Below the pieces are notes generated by a model, which saw only the letters and a list, made by a program, of their open reading frames with translations, ran no database searches and was not told the origin of the DNA. The position numbers and the translations under genes were made by a program. This document shows, one piece after another, positions 5,650 through 12,299 of a stretch of 40,883 nt of DNA. Positions within the stretch are counted from its first letter, which is position 1. Each line of letters opens with the position of its first letter. The DNA is from a virus, in IMG/VR virus record IMGVR_UViG_3300033141_001770, positions 1 through 40,883 of that record; one strand, written 5' to 3'.

Positions 5650-6360
5650 CTTCGCAGGACAGGAGAGGAGGTGATGTCAATTGACTGGGACACCGCTCCC
5701 AGATGAACTCCAGCTAACGGGTGCAGGGAGGGTAAAGGATTAACAACTGAATAATGCTGGTGGCACTAAAACTAGACCGCCAGAGTGCTTAAATGTCAAG
5801 GCGTGAAATGACAGCCAGCAAAAAGAAAGCTTGCTGGTGTCTAAAGGACAAGGGTTCAGCCCTAGTTACAATAATGTGCTAGACGGACTGCCGTTCAGCC
5901 TGAAAGCGGTTGCCAGCAGAAAGAGCTTGCTGGTGTCCTTCTTTGAGATAATTTATCGGTGGTAGGAGGGGAAGCTAACCGAGCCAGCAAGCCTGCCAGC
6001 TACCTCGGAAGGGAGATAGCTACCTGAGTAGAGGGAATCTACCCGCAAAGATGGGTCGTAGCAATACAATCGGAGAGAGTGGCTACTAGCTGGCAAGGAA
6101 AGCCTGAGCCGAAATCGGAGACTATAGCTCTGAAAGACCATAATGACTAAGTTGGCAGTAGGCTCAGGCAGCCTGAGCAGGTGGACAGCTTGAAAAAGGT
6201 AGCTGTTTTTAAATCTAGGTAGTGTTGGCAGGCTCAGATAAACCTGTGGGGTGAAAGGACAGAGGGAGGCAGATTATAAGCGGTGAGCTGCCAAATCAGG
6301 GTGGTATAGGTCGGATTAGCCCCACAGGGGTGAATAAAAAGCAGGCTTCAGGAAGGTAGA
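5650..6360 (+). ncRNA. Large ornate structured RNA candidate (about 700 nt)
   Basis: No long gene fits here on either strand, yet the stretch is full of perfect complementary pairs with purine-rich loops on the plus strand. Helices seen: 5696-5700/5726-5730; 5757-5763/5777-5783; 5794-5798/5809-5813; 5815-5821/5831-5837; 5887-5891/5906-5910; 5913-5918/5928-5933; 5995-6002/6087-6094 (8 bp); 6028-6032/6038-6042; 6103-6110/6161-6168 (8 bp); 6173-6178/6232-6237; 6185-6190/6201-6206; 6243-6251/6320-6328 (9 bp); 6268-6272/6288-6292. Size, complexity and position in a phage early operon resemble the ROOL and GOLLD classes of giant phage RNAs, but I cannot assign it to either. Group I and group II intron core motifs were looked for and not found. 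The exact ends are uncertain. Confidence 0.75.
5681..5743 (+). CDS. Possible 20-residue leader peptide at the 5' side of the RNA region
   Basis: A perfect AGGAGGTG site lies nine bases before a TTG that opens a 20-codon frame ending in ...GAGRVKD. The composition looks coding-like, and it lies within the first 100 bases of the RNA candidate, over the 5696-5700/5726-5730 helix. It could be a leader peptide that couples translation to RNA folding, or the remnant start of a gene displaced by the RNA. A second frame from the ATG at 5674 is only 10 codons. Evidence is thin. Confidence 0.3.
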   Translation: MTGTPLPDELQLTGAGRVKD

Positions 6361-6363
6361 GTT

Positions 6364-6624
6364 ATGAACACAGAAGAACTTATTGAGAAGTGCAGGCTGA
6401 CGAGGGATGAGATATATCAAATTTATGACAAGTTACATAGGGAGAATCCCCATTGGAGCCAGATACATTCCCAGCGTGATGCTGATATAGAGATTGCTGA
6501 AGCCCAGCTCCGCAAAGCTATCCCCATTATTCAGAAGATAGAATCAAAGGCTAAGCGAGAGCCTGTAGAGTTTACCGCAAGAACAGACGCAGAAGAAGAT
6601 GATGATAGGAGGGATGATGATTGA
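6364..6624 (+). CDS. Hypothetical helical protein, 86 residues
   Basis: First gene after the RNA region, with AGGAAGG before the ATG. Predicted mostly helical and ending in a very acidic tail (TDAEEDDDRRDDD). Not recognised. Overlaps the next frame by about 26 bases. Confidence 0.6.
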   Translation: MNTEELIEKCRLTRDEIYQIYDKLHRENPHWSQIHSQRDADIEIAEAQLRKAIPIIQKIESKAKREPVEFTARTDAEEDDDRRDDD

Positions 6625-6964
6625 AAAGGTAGACGAACTGGTGGAGTGGGTAGCAAACGAGATATGGACAACGATACACCCATCAAGAGCCTGTACTTTA
6701 AGGCAAGCAGGGAAGGACACAATGTCTGTATATTATAAGGCTGCCAAGCAAATCATCTCTCACCCCGACCTTGCCCTGATTGATGGGGAGAAAATACAGA
6801 GAATGTATGCAATGCCAAGTTGGTTCTGGAAAAACTGTAAACAGCAACGAAAGAAACCAGCTAAGATATGCCTAGTATGTCCATTTATTGATTGTAAAAC
6901 GGGGATGGCTAAATGTTTGCCTGTAATCCCTCTAGCAGAAGCAATAAAGGAGGTTGAGGGATGA
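6599..6964 (+). CDS. Hypothetical protein with a cysteine cluster, about 115-121 residues
   Basis: The start is ambiguous: ATG codons at 6599, 6602, 6614 and 6617 are in frame. The GGAGGG at 6608-6613 is too close to 6614, so the true start is uncertain. A C-terminal cluster ICLVCPFIDCKTGMAKC could bind a metal, and WFWKNCKQQRKKPAK is basic. No family recognised. Confidence 0.55.
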   Translation: MMIGGMMIEKVDELVEWVANEIWTTIHPSRACTLRQAGKDTMSVYYKAAKQIISHPDLALIDGEKIQRMYAMPSWFWKNCKQQRKKPAKICLVCPFIDCKTGMAKCLPVIPLAEAIKEVEG

Positions 6965-7149
6965 ACAGAACTGAATTGATGATTAGAATCCTGCTCCAGA
7001 AGGGCTTAACTGTAGAACAGGTCTCTGAGGAATTATCTCTCGATATAGACATAGTACAGAAGATTGCAACTAGATATATCTTTAGCTTAAATCCATCATG
7101 GTTCAAAAAATTCGAGAAGGAGGCAGGATATGCACCAAAAACTAGATAA
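6961..7149 (+). CDS. Small helix-turn-helix-like protein, 62 residues
   Basis: ATGA overlap with the previous stop and GGAGG upstream. The segment LQKGLTVEQVSEELSLDIDIV has the layout of a helix-turn-helix (helix, SEELSL turn, second helix), so it may be a small DNA-binding protein or a host-factor adaptor. It overlaps the next gene by 20 bases. Confidence 0.6.
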   Translation: MNRTELMIRILLQKGLTVEQVSEELSLDIDIVQKIATRYIFSLNPSWFKKFEKEAGYAPKTR

Positions 7150-7456
7150 AAAGCTGACAGAGTGGGCAGACGCCAAGGAGTATTTCACAGATGAAGATGG
7201 TTGCCCGCATAGGAAGGTTATTCAGTTTACTCAATCCTTAGATGCGTGCTTTAGGTGGTTAGTGCCTAAACTAAGACAACAGGACATAAATCTGAGAATT
7301 GAATTTCAAGGTCTTGCTGTGGACATCAAAGGCAGTAATCCCAGGGACGATGATTTTCCTACATTACAAAAGTCCTTTGCCTACGCAGATACCCCAGCAC
7401 TAGCCCTTTGCTTGGCAATAGAGAAAATTATTGATAGAGGTGAGAAATGCAAGTAG
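7130..7456 (+). CDS. Phage ABA-sandwich-like domain protein
   Basis: 108 residues with AAGGAGG before the ATG. The core reads FTQSLDACFRWLVPKL..., then strands, and ends ADTPALALCLAIEKII. That ending matches the C-terminal pattern (A-x-TPALAxCLA) of the small phage ABA-sandwich domain found in many phage early regions. The biochemical role of that family is unknown. The next gene begins inside its last codons. Confidence 0.6.
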   Translation: MHQKLDKKLTEWADAKEYFTDEDGCPHRKVIQFTQSLDACFRWLVPKLRQQDINLRIEFQGLAVDIKGSNPRDDDFPTLQKSFAYADTPALALCLAIEKIIDRGEKCK

Positions 7457-8088
7457 AGAAAGCAAGACCACAGGTCATAGATGAGATACTAACTCAATTA
7501 ACTAAGAGCTATGGACTGGATATGGAACGAGAAGGTATCCATGCAACAGACTGTATCTACTGCCTGAGAAAGGCATTCTGGAACAAGACTGACCCACTTC
7601 CAGCTACCCCGCAGGAGACTTTGTATTATCTCTTTGGTTTAGGACTGCAGGATGTTCTTATCAGCACTGTTCCTCATGAGGTAAGAAAGGTAGATGGAAT
7701 CTGGATGTCTTCAGATTACTTCAAAGATGGTATTTTATTGGAACTCAAAACCACGATGATAGGAGAGAAGAGACTGGATGCTTATGACTTCCCAGAGGGG
7801 TGGATAAAGCAGATTAAAGCATACTGCTATGGTTATAAGGTAAACAGTGCTGTTCTTATGGTAGTAACTCTCATCAAGAGAGAGATATTCAGTTATATCT
7901 TATCGTTCACAGATGAGGAATTGGAAGAGAACTGGAAGTGGTTATCAGGGAGAGCAAACCAGCTAGATTGGGGTCTACAAAACAACACCATCCCAAGAGA
8001 GAAAGGTTTTGATTTCGAGTGTGATAACTGCAGATACCGTCTGAGATGTCAATTACTGGAAAAGGAGGATGGAGATGGAGATATTTAG
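7447..8088 (+). CDS. Cas4/RecB-like PD-(D/E)XK nuclease with Fe-S-type cysteines
   Basis: 213 residues. N-terminal HATDCIYCLRKAFW carries C36 and C39 plus the Arg-Lys pair typical of Cas4-like nucleases. The PD-(D/E)XK core is seen as a D in MSSDYFKDG followed by LLELKTT (E-x-K near residue 102). The C-terminal CDNCRYRLRC supplies three further cysteines, the layout used for a 4Fe-4S cluster in the Cas4/AddB group. Such phage proteins degrade DNA ends from 5' or 3' and supply single strands for annealing. Its neighbours, a Sak4-like ATPase and an XPF-type nuclease, support a recombination and repair role. There is no CRISPR array in the window. Confidence 0.82.
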   Translation: MQVEKARPQVIDEILTQLTKSYGLDMEREGIHATDCIYCLRKAFWNKTDPLPATPQETLYYLFGLGLQDVLISTVPHEVRKVDGIWMSSDYFKDGILLELKTTMIGEKRLDAYDFPEGWIKQIKAYCYGYKVNSAVLMVVTLIKREIFSYILSFTDEELEENWKWLSGRANQLDWGLQNNTIPREKGFDFECDNCRYRLRCQLLEKEDGDGDI

Positions 8089-8272
8089 TCGCTATGACGA
8101 CACAACACCAGTTTACTGTGAAGACTGTGGTTGGAAAGGACAGGTCAGAGACTGTGTCCATACCTACAGAGGAATACCAGGAACTGGTGGAGACGTAGAA
8201 CCTGTAGATGAGTGTCCGAAGTGTGGTAGTGATAATCTCATTGATATTGAATCAGAACTAGCATTTGTTTAA
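8075..8272 (+). CDS. Zinc-ribbon microprotein, 65 residues
   Basis: CEDCGWKG and, about 35 residues later, CPKCGS form a two-knuckle zinc ribbon. I chose the ATG at 8075 because AAGGAGG (8061-8067) is too close to the earlier ATG at 8069. It overlaps the nuclease gene by 14 bases. Function unknown; likely a nucleic-acid- or protein-interaction module. Confidence 0.7.
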   Translation: MEIFSRYDDTTPVYCEDCGWKGQVRDCVHTYRGIPGTGGDVEPVDECPKCGSDNLIDIESELAFV

Positions 8273-8289
8273 TAAGAAATTATCTTATT
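8271..8289 (+). other. AT-rich inverted repeat in the leader of the Sak4-like gene
   Basis: AATAAGA (8271-8277) and TCTTATT (8283-8289) are perfect complements around AATTA. It begins at the stop codon of the zinc-ribbon gene, in the 44-base gap before the ATPase gene. It may be an operator, an mRNA hairpin or a weak attenuator. No long T run follows. Confidence 0.4.
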
Positions 8290-8316
8290 ATATTGTTATT
8301 TAACAGGAGGTAAAAG

Positions 8317-9075
8317 ATGATACAAGCTATTTCAATCGTGGGTAAAATGAAAACAGGCAAGTCTACTTTAGCATTAACTGCACCTAAACCTATGGTAGTA
8401 TTTGACTTTGAGCAAGGGATAAGTCGAATAGAACCAAGATTTCTTAAAGATATGGACAAGGTGCGTATTGTCTCTTATGTTAGAGAGATGATGATACTTA
8501 GACAGAAAGAGATTGCAGCTACTAAAAAAGTAAAGAAGATTGCTGAAGTACAGCAGCAAGACAGGACACTATCAGCAAAAGCATTCTGGAACAAGATTCT
8601 TGTGGATTTTAATGCAGCTCTTGAGGACGAGAATGTAAAGTCCATCATGTATGACACGTTCTCATCTGTTTGGGAAGCAAGAAGATTAGCTTTCTTGGAG
8701 GAGATACAGGAGACAGAACCTGCAAGGAAGCAGCTTACTCCTACAGAGTATTTCATCCCCAATACGGATATGAAGATGCTCATAACTCAGTGCCTGATAC
8801 ATGATAAGATACTCATTGTAACTCATCATACCAGAAGTAAGTATGTAGAAGGTAAAGAGACTGCAGAAGAAGAACCAGATGGATTCAAATACACTGGAGA
8901 CTTGATAGATGTAGAAATCTGGATGTCTAAAAGAAAGAACCAGCAGGGAATAATGACTCCTTATGGTGTTATCAGAGCCTGTAGACCCTGCATGGCAGTT
9001 GAGGGAACAGAACTTGAAGCTCCTACCTACGAGATGATAAGCACTCTGATAGATGCTAGAAGGGGGACATTATGA
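8317..9075 (+). CDS. Sak4-like / AAA_24 RecA-fold ATPase
   Basis: 252 residues with the Walker A loop GKMKTGKST at residues 9-17 and a Walker-B-like strand KSIMYDTFSSVWE near residue 110. A THHTRSKY segment around residue 170 resembles the sensor of phage nucleotide-binding AAA_24 proteins. These include the Sak4 family of single-strand annealing/recombination ATPases. It is probably a recombinase that works with the Cas4-like nuclease upstream and the ERCC4 nuclease downstream. Strong ribosome site (AACAGGAGGT). Confidence 0.78.
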   Translation: MIQAISIVGKMKTGKSTLALTAPKPMVVFDFEQGISRIEPRFLKDMDKVRIVSYVREMMILRQKEIAATKKVKKIAEVQQQDRTLSAKAFWNKILVDFNAALEDENVKSIMYDTFSSVWEARRLAFLEEIQETEPARKQLTPTEYFIPNTDMKMLITQCLIHDKILIVTHHTRSKYVEGKETAEEEPDGFKYTGDLIDVEIWMSKRKNQQGIMTPYGVIRACRPCMAVEGTELEAPTYEMISTLIDARRGTL

Positions 9076-9164
9076 TTGCAGGAGAATTCTGGGCATTCTT
9101 CTGGGCATTCTGGGGAGTATTCCTCTTCTTGCTTTTACTATATCATGGAGGTAAAACATCTTGA
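9072..9164 (+). CDS. 30-residue membrane microprotein
   Basis: ATGA overlap with the ATPase stop. The peptide is one aromatic hydrophobic segment (EFWAFFWAFWGVFLFLLLLY) followed by a short polar tail, which predicts a single-pass membrane peptide. Its stop overlaps the TTG start of the next gene, and its last codons contain that gene's GGAGGT site, so it may act partly as a coupling peptide. Confidence 0.55.
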   Translation: MIAGEFWAFFWAFWGVFLFLLLLYHGGKTS

Positions 9165-9877
9165 GTCTTAACATAATTGTAGATACTTTTGAACCTCTAC
9201 AAATTCAAGAAGAACTTAAAAAGAGTCTCTCAACCACAGTCGCTACCTTAGCCAGAACTGGATTGGCAGATTACTTCTGGACTGCAGCAGATGGTCATTC
9301 CATCACCTTGGAGAGAAAAGAGGTGCATGATTTTGCTCATCGAGTCAACGACCTTGAAATACAGCTCAAGAATGCCATTCAAAAGGTAGGAGACAATGGT
9401 GAGGTTCTTCTGCTCATTGAAGGTATTATGGAACCAGTGAATGGCTCTACAGTTCTCTACAGGATAAAGAAAGATGGCAGTCTGTTCTTCAGAGAAAGAG
9501 TGGTTAACAGACCATACTCATACTATATGGGTTTTCTCTGGAGATTGGATAAATTAGGAATATCTACCTTCTGGACAGCCAGTCCAAAGGGAACTGCAGC
9601 AGCTCTGGTTGAGTTCGTTAAATCCAGTAATAAACCAGAGTTCACTACATTCAGGAGATACATTAAGCAGAAACCAGCTATACCCAACCTCAATCCACAA
9701 GTAGAGAAACTCATGAGTTTAAGTCATGATATAGGAGCAGTAAGAGCACAGGCACTTATAGAACACTTTGGTAATGTATGGAATGTTCTTTCTGCAGATG
9801 AATCTGAGCTAACTAAAGTAGAAGGAATAGGAAAGGCTATAGCGGAGAACTTATTAAAAGGGATAGGAAAGATATGA
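9161..9877 (+). CDS. XPF/ERCC4-type structure-specific nuclease with helix-hairpin-helix
   Basis: 238 residues. The N-terminal domain shows IIVDTFE, ADYF (Asp near residue 37) and SITLERKEVHDF, the D...ERK...D signature of the XPF/MUS81 nuclease family. The C-terminal 70 residues contain helix-hairpin-helix elements, of which VEGIGKAIAENLL is clear. Family members cut branched or flapped DNA such as replication forks and recombination intermediates. The start is TTG at 9161, well placed behind GGAGGT and overlapping the previous stop as TTGA. It belongs to the recombination block with the Sak4-like ATPase. Confidence 0.85.
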   Translation: MSLNIIVDTFEPLQIQEELKKSLSTTVATLARTGLADYFWTAADGHSITLERKEVHDFAHRVNDLEIQLKNAIQKVGDNGEVLLLIEGIMEPVNGSTVLYRIKKDGSLFFRERVVNRPYSYYMGFLWRLDKLGISTFWTASPKGTAAALVEFVKSSNKPEFTTFRRYIKQKPAIPNLNPQVEKLMSLSHDIGAVRAQALIEHFGNVWNVLSADESELTKVEGIGKAIAENLLKGIGKI

Positions 9878-10074
9878 GCCAAGAGGAGTATTTCTACAAA
9901 GGGAGACCTATAGAAGAACTCTCAAGGAAGGAGCTGCTCGAAGCTCTTGCCCTTTCTAATAGAATGCTCTTTGAACAGCATCGTAGGTTTGTTGAGTTTG
10001 AAAGAACTATCAGGCTTAAATACAGACCTAAATCCTTGTTGGGAAGATTTCTTTGTAGGATAGGTTTATTATGA
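9874..10074 (+). CDS. Hypothetical basic helical protein, 66 residues
   Basis: ATGA overlap with the nuclease stop and a GGA-type site upstream. Acidic at the start, then helical and basic (QHRRFVEFERTIRLKYRPK), ending FLCRIGLL. No family recognised. It may be an accessory factor of the recombination block. Confidence 0.6.
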   Translation: MSQEEYFYKGRPIEELSRKELLEALALSNRMLFEQHRRFVEFERTIRLKYRPKSLLGRFLCRIGLL

Positions 10075-10105
10075 AAAGAAATACTAACAGGAGAGGAGAT
10101 GATAG

Positions 10106-10276
10106 ATGACTGGTTATTTTCTTGGACTTATTGGATGCTGGTTATTCTGTGATGGCTGGATGTCTATCTCTATTTATATTAACAGAGAAGGACAGACTTG
10201 GAAGAAAGACCATAGCATCCGAATTATCAGAGCTTTACTTGGTGTAGCTCTAATGGTACTAGGAGGTGTTGAATGA
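10106..10276 (+). CDS. Two-segment membrane microprotein, 56 residues
   Basis: GAGGAG upstream of the ATG at 10106. Two hydrophobic stretches (FLGLIGCWLF and IIRALLGVALMVLGGV) flank a polar basic loop (NREGQTWKKDHS), which suggests a small hairpin membrane protein. It overlaps the peptidase gene start (ATGA) and may be coupled to it. Function unknown. Confidence 0.6.
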   Translation: MTGYFLGLIGCWLFCDGWMSISIYINREGQTWKKDHSIRIIRALLGVALMVLGGVE

Positions 10277-10878
10277 AACCTAATAAGATTATATGGGGAG
10301 AGATAGTAGAACAGCCATCTACTGCTGAGATATTCAAAGAACCCTCTTATGTAGAGACAGTAGATAATCATATCTACTTCTACTCCACTGTAGGTAAAAG
10401 TGAGGTGCTACAACTTAACAGGAGACTAAGGGAACTGAACAATGAGTTGCTTCGTTCAGCAGGACTACAGAGTAGAGAACCAGCTTCTATATTCCTTCAC
10501 ATCAACAGTTACGGTGGTTCTGTTTTTGATGGTATGGCAGCGATGGATATGGTGCTCAGTTGTCAAGTTCCTGTAGTAAGTATTGTTGATGGTTGTTGTG
10601 CCAGTGCCGCTACCTTTATGTCTGTGGTAGCTGGAAAGAGGCTTATTCCTAAGCATGGCTTCATGTTGATTCATCAGTTATCTGCCTTTACTTGGGGCAA
10701 GTTTAGAGAACTTGAAGATGACCATATCAACTTTAACAAACTAATGGAAACGATTAAAGCAATCTATACAGAATACACCAAGATACCCGAAGACAAGATA
10801 ACTGAGATATTAGACCATGACCTGTGGTTTGATGCAGAACAATGCCTTGGATACGGTCTTGTAGATGAGATAATATAA
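10273..10878 (+). CDS. ClpP-like serine peptidase
   Basis: 201 residues of the ClpP/crotonase fold. The nucleophile is S111 in VDGCCASAATFMS, the catalytic histidine H134 is in GFMLIHQ, and the acid is probably D187 in the HDLWFDAEQCLGYGLVDE segment, which parallels the end of bacterial ClpP. In tailed phages such enzymes are usually capsid maturation proteases located between portal and capsid genes. Here the gene is in the early arm, about 14 kb from the capsid gene. A role in processing early or host proteins is therefore as likely as capsid maturation. It is unfused, unlike many head proteases. Confidence 0.85.
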   Translation: MKPNKIIWGEIVEQPSTAEIFKEPSYVETVDNHIYFYSTVGKSEVLQLNRRLRELNNELLRSAGLQSREPASIFLHINSYGGSVFDGMAAMDMVLSCQVPVVSIVDGCCASAATFMSVVAGKRLIPKHGFMLIHQLSAFTWGKFRELEDDHINFNKLMETIKAIYTEYTKIPEDKITEILDHDLWFDAEQCLGYGLVDEII

Positions 10879-10889
10879 GGAGGTATTAC

Positions 10890-11042
10890 ATGAGGAGGAA
10901 ACGCTGTAGTGAATGTAAGACAGGAGAGGTTCAGTTCATGGCACGCAAGAGCGAGAACGCTGCAGTTCTCTATATCTGCACTGCATGTGTAGATAAATAC
11001 AGAAGACAGGGTTACTTGATAGTCTCTTATCACAGAGAATAA
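10890..11042 (+). CDS. Zinc-ribbon microprotein, 50 residues
   Basis: AAGGAGG before the ATG. CSEC and, 20 residues later, CTAC form a four-cysteine ribbon in a basic protein (MRRKRC..., KYRRQGY). Probably a nucleic-acid-binding factor. It lies between the peptidase and the phosphoesterase genes. Confidence 0.65.
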   Translation: MRRKRCSECKTGEVQFMARKSENAAVLYICTACVDKYRRQGYLIVSYHRE

Positions 11043-11056
11043 GAAAGGAGGGAATT

Positions 11057-11893
11057 ATGACAATTCGTACTGATGTAAAGATAATCAAAGCAGACCTGAC
11101 TCAACATGACTTCATTTATTTTGTACCTCTCTCAGATTTCCATTGGGATGAGCCACAATCTGACCATGAAGCTATTCAAGGTTATGTGGACTGGATAAAA
11201 GACCATGATAATGCTTATACCATGCTCAATGGAGACTTATTCACTTTGGTTGGTTTAAGCAGGGATTATGGTGATGTCTATGAGCGTGGTGAACCTGGAG
11301 AACTCATAGAACTAATGCCACCAGACCGTACACTGGATGAGTTAACAGACCTGCTCCAGCCCATAGCTGAGAGAATTCTGGCTAGTTGTTCAGGCGGTCA
11401 TGAGTTAAAGAATATGTTTAAGGCAGTAGGTGCTGATTATACCTATCGTTTAATGAAGAACTTAGGTAGGGAAAGGCTCTATGTCAGAGACGGTGGGCTG
11501 CTGTTGATGAAAACTAAACCATTAACATCAACAGATGATACATTCTTCTCTGCAATCTTTACTCATGGCTGGGGCAGTGCCAGAACCAGAGGAGCAAAGA
11601 TAAGGAAGTTAGAGTATCTTTCTCAGGGCTTTGATGTTGATATGGTTATCATGTCTCATGACCATACACAGAATCTAACCAGAGATAATGTTCTCTATGT
11701 TCCTTCTTGGGATGCTGAAAGGTTATCTGTTCGCAGGACAATGCTCATAGCCACTGGTGGTTTTAGAGGCTTTGGTGGTTATCCACTCAGAAGCGGTTAT
11801 CAGCCAGCAGACCTTGGGACTCCCAGAATAAGAATAGGTAAGAAGGTTGATGAGTGTGGAAGCATCAGAAAAGACATCCACGCCAGTATCTAA
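11057..11893 (+). CDS. Calcineurin-like metallophosphoesterase
   Basis: 278 residues. Metal-binding motifs in order: SDFHWD (residues about 26-31), NGDLF, SGGHE, THGWG and SHDHT. These match the Mre11/SbcD-type phosphoesterase fold (D-x-H, GD, GNHD/E, H, GHxH). The third motif has Gly where the family has the metal-bridging Asn. The enzyme may act as a nuclease or nucleotide phosphodiesterase in replication or repair. The changed residue could lower or alter activity. The next gene overlaps its 3' end by 44 bases. Confidence 0.8.
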   Translation: MTIRTDVKIIKADLTQHDFIYFVPLSDFHWDEPQSDHEAIQGYVDWIKDHDNAYTMLNGDLFTLVGLSRDYGDVYERGEPGELIELMPPDRTLDELTDLLQPIAERILASCSGGHELKNMFKAVGADYTYRLMKNLGRERLYVRDGGLLLMKTKPLTSTDDTFFSAIFTHGWGSARTRGAKIRKLEYLSQGFDVDMVIMSHDHTQNLTRDNVLYVPSWDAERLSVRRTMLIATGGFRGFGGYPLRSGYQPADLGTPRIRIGKKVDECGSIRKDIHASI

Positions 11894-12299
11894 GGCTGAG
11901 TATTATCGAAGGTGGAGACAGAAGAACCCAGGGAAATGTGTTGAGTACGCTCGAAGATGGAAAAGAAAACACCCAGAAAAGAATGCTGAGTATTGTCGGA
12001 GATGGAGATTAAAAAATCCAGAAAAGAGTGCCGAATACCAGCGAAAGAGAAGGAGGGAACATCCAGAGGAAGTAAGATTAAAGGACAGAATTAGACAATA
12101 TAAGTATAGAAACACAGAGGCAGGGAGAAGGTGCAGGGAGAGATTTCGTCTGAATCATCCAGGGTATTCAACAGAATATTCCAGGAAGTACCGTAGTAGA
12201 ATAAAAGAAGAGGCAAACTATTATCATAACTTGGAGAGCTTTTATCCTGGTTATCGGCTTCTTAAAGCCCTTCAGGATGCTCCTGTCGTGGAGGTGTAA
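11850..12299 (+). CDS. Arg/Tyr-rich repeat protein (DNA-binding repeat type), 149 residues
   Basis: The N-terminal half consists of tandem units of 14-15 residues of the form AEYYRRWRQKNPGK, AEYCRRWRLKNPEK and AEYQRKRRREHPEE, continuing in weaker copies to about residue 120. Such YxRRW...NP repeats occur in phage proteins, often alone or beside HNH nuclease domains, and probably bind DNA. No nuclease domain is present. The ATG at 11850 is preceded by AGAAGG; a TTG codon at 11847 is also in frame. Confidence 0.7.
   Translation: MSVEASEKTSTPVSKAEYYRRWRQKNPGKCVEYARRWKRKHPEKNAEYCRRWRLKNPEKSAEYQRKRRREHPEEVRLKDRIRQYKYRNTEAGRRCRERFRLNHPGYSTEYSRKYRSRIKEEANYYHNLESFYPGYRLLKALQDAPVVEV

Noticed and set aside
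5851-5863. tRNA-like T arm (GGGTTCAGCCC)
   Set aside because: The stem is short with a five-base loop, and there is no acceptor, D or anticodon arm at the right distances. No tRNA gene is visible anywhere in the window.
5953-6141. 62-codon frame on the minus strand across the RNA
   Set aside because: No ribosome site, low-complexity Ser/Leu/Arg composition, and opposite orientation to the surrounding operon. It is the shadow of the structured region.
5650-6360. Group I or group II self-splicing intron
   Set aside because: The purine-rich folded region invited this, and GAGACTATAG near 6118 slightly resembles a group I core strand. No matching partner strand (AAGATATAGTC type), no domain V hairpin and no interrupted gene on the two sides could be found.
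7447-8088. Cas4-like gene taken as evidence for a CRISPR system
   Set aside because: No repeat-spacer array and no other cas gene is present. Phages commonly carry stand-alone Cas4/RecB-like nucleases for recombination.
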